Positions 1 through 5,993 of a stretch of DNA of 9,630 nucleotides are shown here, piece by piece. The notes below the pieces were generated by a model that was not told where the DNA came from, made no database searches, and saw only the letters and a program-made list of their open reading frames with translations. The position numbers and the translations under genes are program-made. Within the stretch, counting starts at the first letter, position 1. Each line of letters starts with the position of its first letter. Source of the stretch: Sphingomonas sp. Its GTDB lineage: Bacteria; Pseudomonadota; Alphaproteobacteria; Sphingomonadales; Sphingomonadaceae. Where the stretch lies: assembly GCA_013822915.1 (NCBI GenBank), contig PNLG01000423.1, positions 1 through 9,630 on the forward strand, given 5' to 3'.

Positions 1-1398
1 GCCTATCTCGTCGCGGGTGTGTGTTTCATTCTGGCGTTGCGCGGGTTGTCATCGCCGTCGACGTCGCAGCGCGGCAACCGCAACGGCATGATCGGCATGA
101 CGATCGCGGTGGTGACGACGCTGATCGTCCATGCGCCCCAAATCGACGCGGGAGCGATTGATTGGGTGTCAGCGGCCGAAATCCTGATCGCGATCGGCAT
201 TGGCGCGGCCATCGGCATTGTCACTGCGCGGCGCATCCAGATGACCGACATGCCGCAGCTCGTCGCCGCGTTCCACTCGCTCGTCGGGCTGGCGGCGGTG
301 CTGGTCGGTATGGCCGCCTATCTCAACCCCGACGCCTTTGGTATTGCCGAGGCAGGCGAGATCCTCCTGCAAAGCCGTGTCGAGCTGGGCCTGGGCGTCG
401 CGATTGGCGCGATCACTTTTTCCGGCTCCGTCATCGCCTTTGCCAAATTGAACGGCAATATGAGCGGCAAGCCGATCCTGCTGCCTGCGCGCCACCTCAT
501 CAATCTGGGGACGATCGCCGCGATCCTGGGCCTTGTCGGCTATTTCCTCACCGATCAGAGCGCGTGGGTGTTTTTCACCATCACCATCCTGAGTTTCATC
601 ATCGGCTTTCTGCTCATCATCCCGATTGGCGGCGCCGACATGCCGGTGGTGGTGTCGATGCTCAACAGCTACTCAGGCTGGGCGGCGGCCGCGATGGGGT
701 TCACGCTCCACAACACCGCGATGATCATCACCGGCGCGCTGGTGGGCTCCTCGGGCGCGATCCTGAGCTATATCATGTGTAACGCGATGAACCGCAGCTT
801 TATCAGCGTGATCGCGGGCGGCTTTGGCGCAGACGCTGGCGCGGGCGGCGGCGAGGCGAAGGAGCAGCGCCCGTGGAAGCGCGGCAGCGCCGAGGATGCC
901 GCCTTCCTGATGGGGCAGGCCGAGCAAGTCATTATCGTCCCCGGTTACGGCATGGCAGTTGCCCAGGCGCAGCATGTCTTGCGCGAAATGACCGACAAGT
1001 TGAAGGAACACGGCGTCAAGGTCAAGTTCGCGATCCACCCCGTCGCGGGCCGGATGCCGGGGCATATGAACGTGCTGCTCGCAGAAGCGAGCGTCCCCTA
1101 TGACGAAGTGTTCGAGCTGGAGGACATTAACAGCGAATTCGCGCAGACCGATGTTGCTTTCATCATCGGTGCGAATGACGTGGTGAACCCGGCGGCCAAG
1201 ACCGACAAGGGGTCACCAATTTACGGCATGCCGGTGTTCGATGTCGAAAAGGCCAAGACTGTGCTGTTCATCAAGCGGTCGATGGGCGGCGTTGGCTATG
1301 CGGGTGTCGATAACGACGTTTTTTACATGGACAATACCATGATGCTGCTCGCCGATGCCAAGAAGATGGTCGAGGAAATCGTGAAATCACTCGATTGA
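1..1398 (+). CDS. pntB: NAD(P) transhydrogenase subunit beta (5' end outside window)
   Basis: This is the membrane and NADP(H)-binding subunit of proton-translocating transhydrogenase, which uses the proton gradient to transfer hydride from NADH to NADP+ at the inner membrane. The frame is open from base 1 (reading AYLVAGVCFILALRGLSSP), so the true start lies a few codons upstream; a GTG at 19 is not the likely start. Residues below are numbered from that GTG. Several hydrophobic helices fill about residues 25-265. They include FHSLVG (His86, the position of the conserved proton-path histidine) and NSYSGWAAAAMGF (Asn216). After a polar linker (about 270-295) comes the NADP-binding domain III, with PGYGMAVAQAQ, the HPVAGRMPGHMNVLLAEA stretch, GANDVVNPAAKTDKGSPIYGMP and KRSMGGVGYAGVDN. 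At least 465 residues are visible, matching the usual length of about 460-470. pntA genes would be expected just upstream. Confidence 0.97.
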   Translation, partial: AYLVAGVCFILALRGLSSPSTSQRGNRNGMIGMTIAVVTTLIVHAPQIDAGAIDWVSAAEILIAIGIGAAIGIVTARRIQMTDMPQLVAAFHSLVGLAAVLVGMAAYLNPDAFGIAEAGEILLQSRVELGLGVAIGAITFSGSVIAFAKLNGNMSGKPILLPARHLINLGTIAAILGLVGYFLTDQSAWVFFTITILSFIIGFLLIIPIGGADMPVVVSMLNSYSGWAAAAMGFTLHNTAMIITGALVGSSGAILSYIMCNAMNRSFISVIAGGFGADAGAGGGEAKEQRPWKRGSAEDAAFLMGQAEQVIIVPGYGMAVAQAQHVLREMTDKLKEHGVKVKFAIHPVAGRMPGHMNVLLAEASVPYDEVFELEDINSEFAQTDVAFIIGANDVVNPAAKTDKGSPIYGMPVFDVEKAKTVLFIKRSMGGVGYAGVDNDVFYMDNTMMLLADAKKMVEEIVKSLD

Positions 1399-1405
1399 TC
1401 GGGTC

Positions 1406-2353
1406 GTGAGTGAATGGGGTCGCGCGCGGCCGACGCAGACCGTTGCTATCATCGCTGCCGATCCGCGCGGGGGGCACGCCGCCGCTGATGCGATTGCGCT
1501 GGCCGACGGCGCGGTGGGCGCGTCGCTTGAGTGGCCGACGAGCGGTGCCGATCCGCGCGCGCTGCTGGCCGGAGCGGCGGATGCAGAGGCGCTGATCGTT
1601 GAGGCTGAGGGCGCGGCGGCCGAGCCGCTTGCAGATGTGCTGGACGCATGCGCGCCGTTTGCCGCGCGTGGCGGGGCGCTCGTCATCAGCTTTGCGCCCG
1701 CGCAGCTTGATGCCGTGGCGGCGGCGTTGCTCGATTCTCCCGCTCAACTCCTGTGCGCGCCTAGTGTGACGGATCGCGCCGCCGCGCTTGCGGTGGCGCT
1801 GGCGGGGCATCGAGGTGCGGGCGGGCGCGTTCGCGAGGATGGTCCCGAATCCGAAGCCGCGCGGCGCAAGCGGCTGAACGACGAAGTCGCGCGCATTGCC
1901 GAGGTGCTGGCACGGATCGGCCGGGGCGAGGCGACCGCGCAGTCGCCGCTTCCCGATCGCGTTCCCGGTGCCGATCCCGTGGTGGAGGGTGAGGGTATTG
2001 CCGCCGCTGATGTGCGGCGCGTGATTCGCGCACGGCGGCTGCGCGATCAGTATTTTGGCGCTTATGGGGGCGGGGGGCTGTTCGAGGATCCGGCGTGGGA
2101 CATGCTGCTCGATCTGTTGGCCGCCGATCTGGAGGGGGCGCGCGTGTCGGTGTCAAGCCTTTGCATTGCCGCCGCCGTTGCCCCGACCACCGCGTTGCGT
2201 TGGGTCGCGCGCATGACCGATGCCGGGTTGCTGTGCCGTGAAAATGACCCGGCCGACCGGCGCCGCGCGTTCATGCGGCTGTCGCCCGACGCGCTGATCG
2301 CGATGCAGCGCTATTGGCACGCCGCGCGGCGGCTGGGCGGGCCGATGCTGTGA
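1406..2353 (+). CDS. MarR-like winged-helix regulator with receiver-like N-terminus
   Basis: Predicted 315-residue DNA-binding regulator. Residues about 200-300 form a winged helix-turn-helix: an entry helix (RRVIRARRLRDQYF), a recognition region SLCIAAAVAPTTALRWVARM, then a wing LLCRENDPADRRRAFMRLS. This arrangement is seen in alphaproteobacterial proteins annotated as MarR-like. Residues about 10-135 alternate hydrophobic strands and helices (TVAIIAADP, ALIVEA, GALVISF, LLCAPS), resembling a degenerate response-regulator receiver. I do not see a convincing phosphorylatable aspartate with its acidic pocket. A charged, helical linker (about 145-175) joins the two parts. The GTG start lies 7 bases after the pntB stop with only a weak purine-rich site upstream, so co-transcription with pntB is plausible and the exact start is uncertain. 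Target genes cannot be told from the sequence. Confidence 0.8.
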   Translation: MSEWGRARPTQTVAIIAADPRGGHAAADAIALADGAVGASLEWPTSGADPRALLAGAADAEALIVEAEGAAAEPLADVLDACAPFAARGGALVISFAPAQLDAVAAALLDSPAQLLCAPSVTDRAAALAVALAGHRGAGGRVREDGPESEAARRKRLNDEVARIAEVLARIGRGEATAQSPLPDRVPGADPVVEGEGIAAADVRRVIRARRLRDQYFGAYGGGGLFEDPAWDMLLDLLAADLEGARVSVSSLCIAAAVAPTTALRWVARMTDAGLLCRENDPADRRRAFMRLSPDALIAMQRYWHAARRLGGPML

Positions 2354-2372
2354 GCGGGTCTGCGATCGGCGA

Positions 2373-2400
2373 TTGACGCGCGCGCGAAGCTGAGTAGAAG
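2373..2400 (+). promoter_or_regulatory. Putative sigma-70-type promoter of the tRNA gene
   Basis: TTGACG (2373-2378) and TAGAAG (2395-2400) are spaced by 16 bases and end 19 bases before the tRNA. The -35 element matches the consensus at five of six positions. The region between the upstream stop codon (2353) and the tRNA has no other candidate. This is a motif call by eye. Confidence 0.5.
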
Positions 2401-2419
2401 CGTCACTCCCGCACGGCGG

Positions 2420-2495
2420 GGGCGATTAGCTCAGTTGGTAGAGCGTCTCGTTTACACCGAGGATGTCGGCGGTTCGAGCCCGTCATCGCCCACCA
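2420..2495 (+). tRNA. tRNA-Val (anticodon UAC), CCA encoded
   Basis: All four arms fold by hand. The acceptor GGGCGAU (2420-2426) pairs with AUCGCCC (2485-2491). The D arm is GCUC/GAGC with an AGUUGGUA loop. The anticodon stem UCUCG/CGAGG encloses loop UUUACAC, with anticodon UAC at 2453-2455 reading GUA and related valine codons. The T arm GGCGG/CCGUC (one G-U pair) carries loop UUCGAGC. Discriminator A2492 is followed by a genomically encoded CCA (2493-2495). No integrase or direct repeat of the 3' end is visible nearby, so nothing suggests use as an integration site here. Confidence 0.97.
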
Positions 2496-2533
2496 TGCGC
2501 GCTGCTCACCCGATACTGGCCGGTGCCACACTT

Positions 2534-2552
2534 GTTTCAGCCTGGCTGAAAC
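2534..2552. terminator. Hairpin between convergent tRNA-Val and XRE regulator
   Basis: GTTTCAGC (2534-2541), loop CTG, GCTGAAAC (2545-2552) form a perfect 8-bp stem, extendable by one T-A and one wobble pair. It lies 38 bases after the tRNA and 5 bases beyond the stop codon of the minus-strand regulator, a typical place for a bidirectional terminator. Neither side has a clear T run, so intrinsic termination would be weak. Confidence 0.5.
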
Positions 2553-2557
2553 AGCCC

Positions 2558-3121
2558 CTAGAGTTTGCGGATCAGCGTGGTGGCCTGCGCGATCCATGGC
2601 GGGTCGGTGACGACTTGCTGGCGTTGGCCGCTGCCCAGCGGGAGCAGGTGAAGCTTGTCGCCCTCCCGCCCAATCAGCCGCGCGAACATGAAGCGGCCCG
2701 CCGGGCGCGGCACCAGCACATCGCGGTTGAGCGCGTGCGCGAAATTGGCGGGGGCCAGTCGCTCGGCCCAGATTTCGTCGCCTGCCCGATAATCACCGAC
2801 GCCGCCCGTCACCGTGATCGCGATCAGCGCGGGCGCGGCGCGCGGCGGCACAACGTGCGCGGGCTGGCGCGGAGCATGTGCGCCGCTCGCGTCCAGGATC
2901 GCGGCAACTGCGACATCGGCGCTGTCGGGCAGTTTCACCAAATCGGCGGCGGTGACGCCCAGGGCTGAGGCAATCCGGTTCAGCCAGTCGACTGATACCG
3001 TGCGCGTCCCGGTTTCGAGTCGGCCAATGGTTTGTGCAGTGGTGGGCGGGACACAGGCGCGCGCGACATCGTCGAGCGTCAGCCCCTTTGCACGGCGGAC
3101 TTCGCGAATCGCGGTAATCAT
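2558..3121 (-). CDS. XRE-family regulator with LexA/S24-like C-terminal fold
   Basis: Predicted 187-residue transcriptional regulator. Residues 1-65 are a Cro/CI-type helix-turn-helix (IREVRRAKGLTLDDVARA, then TAQTIGRLETGTRTVSVDWLNRIASALGV). Residues about 97-187 (ALIAITVTGGVGDYRAGDEI through HALNRDVLVPRPAGRFMFARLIG to the end) follow the strand pattern of LexA/S24 repressor C-terminal domains. However, the GDSM nucleophile motif is replaced by GGVGDY, and the position expected for the catalytic lysine reads FMFARLI. Self-cleavage is therefore unlikely, so this may be a dimerising repressor not released by RecA. I chose ATG at 3121 because AGGAG lies 7 bases upstream and the HTH starts immediately; the frame runs further upstream, but that extension is not repressor-like. 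It is divergent from the DUF6456 gene and probably acts on the shared spacer (inference). Confidence 0.85.
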   Translation of the reverse strand: MITAIREVRRAKGLTLDDVARACVPPTTAQTIGRLETGTRTVSVDWLNRIASALGVTAADLVKLPDSADVAVAAILDASGAHAPRQPAHVVPPRAAPALIAITVTGGVGDYRAGDEIWAERLAPANFAHALNRDVLVPRPAGRFMFARLIGREGDKLHLLPLGSGQRQQVVTDPPWIAQATTLIRKL

Positions 3122-3221
3122 TGGATTGCTCCTGAATAACCGATTTGGTTTTTTCTCTTTCCAATATTCCCACCAATATGGCAAGAGGGAAAGCCGAATC
3201 GGAACAAATGGAGACCACGCC
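3122..3221. promoter_or_regulatory. Divergent control region with repeats, candidate XRE operator
   Basis: This 100-base spacer between the regulator and the DUF6456 gene is much more AT-rich than its surroundings. It contains a direct repeat CCAATAT (3161-3167 and 3173-3179, 12-base period). An inverted repeat CTTTCC/GGAAAG (3157-3162 and 3188-3193) encloses that pair. Two similar palindrome-like sites lie further out: CCGATTTGG (3140-3148) and CCGAATCGG (3194-3202). Such symmetry around a divergent regulator start is typical of autoregulatory operators. I could not settle clear -35/-10 pairs on either strand. Confidence 0.5.
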
Positions 3222-3710
3222 GTGCGCATGCTTGCCGAACGCAGCATTGATGAATTGGGGGTGATCGGCAAAGCCGACCCGCATGGGCGCGCGCGGGCGG
3301 TGCGCAGTGTAACGGTCAACATCGCCGAATCGCCGCTGTCGTGGCTGCGGTCGCGCGCGATGGTGAGCGCGCGGCAGTTTGAGGCGGGCGAGCGATTGCG
3401 CGGCGATTATGAACGCGCGCAACTCGCCCCGCGCGTGACGATGCGGTGGGAACCGACGCCGGCGGCGCGCGGGCGCCGCGCGGCCGATGCGCCGCTCGAC
3501 CCGACGGACTCGCAGCTCGCCGCCAAGCAGCGGTTCGACGCGGCGATTGCCGGAGCGGGGCCGGGCCTGGCCGATATTTTGTGGCGCGTGGTGTGTGCGG
3601 GCGAAGGGGTGGCGGTCGCGGAAAAATCGCTCGGCTGGCCGGTGCGGTCGGGTAAGCTGGTGCTGGGCCTCGCGCTTGATCGCGTCGCCGATCATTATGG
3701 TCTGCCGTGA
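3222..3710 (+). CDS. DUF6456 domain-containing protein
   Basis: Predicted 162-residue cytoplasmic protein recognised as the alphaproteobacterial DUF6456 family. The diagnostic core is VNIAESPLSWLRSRAMVSARQ (about residues 32-51), then FEAGERLRGDYERAQLAPRVTMRW, and a C-terminal helical block AKQRFDAAIAGAGPGLADIL-WRVVCAGEG, ending KLVLGLALDRVADHYG. The molecular function is not established; the helical, basic make-up and family context suggest a DNA-associated or regulatory role, which is inference. GTG at 3222 is preferred because GGAGA lies 7 bases upstream; ATG at 3228 is the alternative and loses only two residues. It is divergent from the XRE regulator across a repeat-rich spacer, so it is a likely target of that regulator. 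Confidence 0.85.
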   Translation: MRMLAERSIDELGVIGKADPHGRARAVRSVTVNIAESPLSWLRSRAMVSARQFEAGERLRGDYERAQLAPRVTMRWEPTPAARGRRAADAPLDPTDSQLAAKQRFDAAIAGAGPGLADILWRVVCAGEGVAVAEKSLGWPVRSGKLVLGLALDRVADHYGLP

Positions 3711-3745
3711 TCCAAAGGGTTCGCAGCCGCAGCGCGAGCGTGTAG

Positions 3746-3758
3746 GACCGGCCCGGTC
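3746..3758. repeat. 13-bp perfect palindrome upstream of the GST-like gene
   Basis: GACCGG (3746-3751), central C, CCGGTC (3753-3758) is a perfect inverted repeat 21 bases before the GST-like start. A one-base centre fits a protein-binding site better than an RNA hairpin, though a 5-bp stem with a 3-base loop could form. It may be an operator for the downstream gene, or chance in GC-rich DNA. Confidence 0.35.
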
Positions 3759-3778
3759 AGTAAATTGGGAGAGTCGCA

Positions 3779-4441
3779 ATGATCGTCTATGGCAACAGCA
3801 TTTCGCCCTTTGTCCGCAAAGTCCTCGCTTTTGCGCATGAAAAAGGGATTGCGATCACGCTGGAGGCGGCAGGGCTCGGCGGCGGCTCGCCCGAATTTTA
3901 CGAAGCCAGCCCGTTCAAGAAAATGCCCGCCTTCCGCGATCCGGGCGCCGATGACGGCCGCGATTTCACGATTTCGGATTCGACCGCGATCATCGCCTAT
4001 CTCGACACCAAATTCCCCGAGCCCAATCTGATCCCCGCCAGCGCCGTCGACCGGGCGCGCGTGATCTGGTTTGAAGAATTTGCCGACACGATCGTCGTCG
4101 GCGCCTTTGGCAAGATTTTCTTCAACCGTTTTGTCGCGCCCAAATTCATGAAGCGCGAGGGCGATCTGGCCGCCGCCGACGCCGCCGAGGCCAATGAGGT
4201 GCCGCCGATTCTCGATTATCTCGAAGCGCATATTCCCGAGAGCGGCTTTTTGGTTGGTGACCGGTTGACGCTCGCCGACATTGCGGTCGCCAGCCCGTTT
4301 GTGAACCTGATGCATTGCGGCAGCGCGGTTGACGCCGCGCGCTGGCCCAAGACCGCAGCCTATGTCGCGGCGATCCTCGCGCGGCCAAGCTTTGCGGCGA
4401 TGGTGGCGGCTGAATCGGCGGTGGTTGCCGCGATGGCGTGA
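3779..4441 (+). CDS. Glutathione S-transferase family protein
   Basis: Predicted 220-residue cytosolic GST-like enzyme, normally conjugating or reducing electrophilic substrates with glutathione. The N-terminal thioredoxin-like domain (about 1-80) shows ISPFVRKVLAF, with Ser9 or a neighbour at the usual catalytic position. It also has the cis-proline segment KKMPAF (Pro50) and the glutathione-contact motif SDSTAIIAYLD (Asp67, Ser68). The all-helical C-terminal domain (about 90-220) carries the N-capping box in FLVGDRLTLADIAVAS (about 157-172). GGGAGAG ends five bases before the ATG, a good ribosome binding site. It stands 68 bases after the DUF6456 gene and 28 bases before the DapF-family gene in the same direction, so transcription with the latter is possible. 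The substrate cannot be inferred. Confidence 0.93.
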   Translation: MIVYGNSISPFVRKVLAFAHEKGIAITLEAAGLGGGSPEFYEASPFKKMPAFRDPGADDGRDFTISDSTAIIAYLDTKFPEPNLIPASAVDRARVIWFEEFADTIVVGAFGKIFFNRFVAPKFMKREGDLAAADAAEANEVPPILDYLEAHIPESGFLVGDRLTLADIAVASPFVNLMHCGSAVDAARWPKTAAYVAAILARPSFAAMVAAESAVVAAMA

Positions 4442-4469
4442 CGCCGCACTTTGGGGTAAGCGCGACGCA

Positions 4470-5408
4470 ATGCGGATCGCTTTCACCAAATGCCACGGAT
4501 CGGGCAATGACTTTGCGTTGATCGACGCGCGCGCAGGTGGCGTGGCCGATGCGCATTGGGCGGGAATCGCGCGGGCGCTGGCGGATCGGGCGGGGCCGGT
4601 GGGGAGCGACGGGCTGTTGCTGCTGACCGCAGGCGATGCGGCCTGCGCTTTTGGCATGCGGATGTTCAACGCCGACGGGTCAGAGGCGGAGACGTGCCTG
4701 AACGGGCTGCGCTGCGTCGCGCGTGCGGGGTTTGCAGCGCTGGGCGGCGCGGCAGCGGCGGTGCGGCTGAAGACATCGGTGGCACAGGTCGCGATTGCCG
4801 ATCCGCTGGCCCCGGGCGTTGCGACGATCCGCGAGACGGTGGGGCCGGCCGATCTTGACGCGGGCGCCTGGCCACTGGCGGGTGCCGCGCAGATCATCGA
4901 GGCGCCCGTGCCGCAATTGCCGAGCGCGCGGCGCTTTACGGCGGTCGCCATGCCCAATCCGCATCTGGTGAGCTTTGTCGACGCAGTCGATGACGCCGAG
5001 CTGCGCGCGCTGGGCGGCATTTGCGAGGGCGCGCCCGACTGGCTCCCCAATCGCGCGAATGTGTCATTCGTCGAGGTGCGGGGCGGCGATTTGTTCGTGC
5101 GCACGTTCGAACGCGGCGTGGGGCTCACCAATGCTTGCGGATCGGCAATGGCGGCGGCGACTTTTGCGGCGGGGCTTACCAAAAGGGTTGGTTTTGACCT
5201 GCCGCTGACGGTGTATAACGCAGGTGGGCTGGTGCGCGCCGAGGCAAGCGCGGAGGGCATGGTGACGTTGTGCGGCAATGCGACATTTGAATGGGCGGGG
5301 TCAGCCGAAGTCGATGTCGCGCGGGGCCTGGCCGGCGATCTGGTGATTGACCGATGGTATAATGACGAAATTGCCGCCTGGGCCGGGGTGATTGATAAAT
5401 TAACCTGA
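4470..5408 (+). CDS. dapF: Diaminopimelate epimerase family protein (divergent DapF)
   Basis: Predicted 312-residue PLP-independent two-cysteine epimerase. Typical DapF converts LL- to meso-diaminopimelate for lysine and peptidoglycan synthesis. Family marks are FTKCHGSGNDFALID (Asn13), RMFNADGSEAETC (Cys76, first catalytic cysteine), MPNPHLVSFVD (His165), LPNRANVSFVEV, and FERGVGLTNACGS (Cys223, second cysteine). Oddities: the first cysteine motif reads CLNGLRC where CGNG/A-x-RC is usual, and the second ends CGSAMAAA rather than CGTGACA. The protein is also longer than the usual 270-290 residues, with an extra C-terminal tail after about residue 275 that includes DRWYNDEIAAW. ATG 4470 begins the family's conserved N-terminus; GGGGTAAG lies about 9 bases upstream. 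It may be the true DapF or a paralogue with another substrate. Confidence 0.85.
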   Translation: MRIAFTKCHGSGNDFALIDARAGGVADAHWAGIARALADRAGPVGSDGLLLLTAGDAACAFGMRMFNADGSEAETCLNGLRCVARAGFAALGGAAAAVRLKTSVAQVAIADPLAPGVATIRETVGPADLDAGAWPLAGAAQIIEAPVPQLPSARRFTAVAMPNPHLVSFVDAVDDAELRALGGICEGAPDWLPNRANVSFVEVRGGDLFVRTFERGVGLTNACGSAMAAATFAAGLTKRVGFDLPLTVYNAGGLVRAEASAEGMVTLCGNATFEWAGSAEVDVARGLAGDLVIDRWYNDEIAAWAGVIDKLT

Positions 5409-5422
5409 TTGGCACTTTTTGC

Positions 5423-5451
5423 TTGACAGCGTCACGCTGTTCTGGCACATA
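5423..5451 (+). promoter_or_regulatory. Promoter of the packaging cluster with overlapping operator-like palindrome
   Basis: A perfect -35 TTGACA (5423-5428) is followed after 17 bases by CACATA (5446-5451); CATAAC (5448-5453) with a 19-base spacer is an alternative -10. A perfect inverted repeat ACAGCG-TCA-CGCTGT (5426-5440) overlaps the -35 and spacer, the classic place for a repressor site. Transcription would start near 5458, giving a leader of about 70 bases before the small-terminase ATG. The palindrome could instead be a weak terminator for the upstream epimerase gene, but no T run follows it. Confidence 0.55.
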
Positions 5452-5477
5452 ACAGGAACGCTGAAGAATTGCGAATC

Positions 5478-5507
5478 GGGGCGGTCGGGCAAATGCCGGG
5501 CCGCCCC
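5478..5507 (+). promoter_or_regulatory. GC-rich leader hairpin before the small-terminase gene
   Basis: GGGGCGG (5478-5484) pairs with CCGCCCC (5501-5507). The stem continues through a T-G wobble, one C-G pair, one G/G mismatch and GGC/GCC, closing an AAAT loop. The structure sits in the predicted leader, ending nine bases before the Shine-Dalgarno-like GGAGGGA (5517-5523). No T run follows, so it is not a standard terminator; mRNA stability or translational control is possible. Confidence 0.45.
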
Positions 5508-5525
5508 GCTCGCGTTGGAGGGACC

Positions 5526-5993
5526 ATGGCCGCAACGGCAGGCAGGAAGAAACCGACAATTGCCGCCCGGCGCATCAAGTTTCTCAAAAAACTCGCGGTG
5601 ACCGCCAATGTCAGCGCATCGGCGCGGGCGGCGGGCATTTCAAAGTCGGCGCTTTACGACCACCGTGCGCGCCACTCCGGCTTTGCCAAAGCGTGGGACG
5701 AGGCGATTGGCGAGGCACTTGACGAACTGGAACAGGCAGTGATCGACCGCGCCAAGGACGGCGTGGAAAAGCCGGTATTCTTTGGTGGTAACCAGATCGG
5801 CACCGTTCGCAGCTATTCGGACGCGCTCGCGATGTTCCTGCTGCGCGCACGTCGGCCAGAGGTTTATGCGCGGCTGAGCGGTGATCTGCTGGCCAGCGCG
5901 GGCGATGACGACGCGGCGGCGCGCGCGGAGGTGCTGCGCCGGATCGAACAGCTCGGCACGCCGACAAGCGACGATGCGGAGCCACCACATTGA
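5526..5993 (+). CDS. Terminase small subunit-like HTH protein (GTA g1 position)
   Basis: Predicted 155-residue DNA-recognition subunit of a headful packaging motor, by position and fold. Residues about 15-50 form a helix-turn-helix (RRIKFLKKLAVTANVSASA then AGISKSALYDHRA), as in phage small terminases and their GTA counterparts. Helices rich in Glu/Asp follow (EALDELEQAVIDRAKDG, about 63-79). A short beta-like segment KPVFFGGNQIGTVRSYSD and FLLRARRPEVYARLSGD (about 104-120) are also recurrent in this family. ATG 5526 is chosen for GGAGGGA just upstream; the frame extends to 5469, but that part encodes the leader hairpin. Its stop overlaps the large-terminase start, so translation is probably coupled. 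The low sequence conservation of small terminases leaves some doubt. Confidence 0.8.
   Translation: MAATAGRKKPTIAARRIKFLKKLAVTANVSASARAAGISKSALYDHRARHSGFAKAWDEAIGEALDELEQAVIDRAKDGVEKPVFFGGNQIGTVRSYSDALAMFLLRARRPEVYARLSGDLLASAGDDDAAARAEVLRRIEQLGTPTSDDAEPPH

Noticed and set aside
2420..2560. tRNA-Val 3' end as an integration (att) site for the packaging cluster
   Set aside because: The cluster lies 3 kb away beyond chromosomal genes, no integrase is visible, and I saw no repeated copy of the tRNA 3' end in the window.
2435..2968. Plus-strand 177-codon frame starting inside the tRNA
   Set aside because: It begins within the tRNA and runs antisense to the XRE regulator, whose helix-turn-helix is clear; no sign of a real protein.
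3178..3264. 28-codon frame starting ATG in the divergent spacer (MARGKAESEQ...)
   Set aside because: No ribosome binding site, overlaps the DUF6456 start out of frame and lacks recognisable features; not enough to call a leader peptide.
3695..5278. Long minus-strand open frame of 527 codons opposite the GST-like and epimerase genes
   Set aside because: Low-complexity Ser/Ala/Arg/Pro-rich translation with no family features, exactly opposite two well-recognised genes; a typical antisense shadow in GC-rich DNA.
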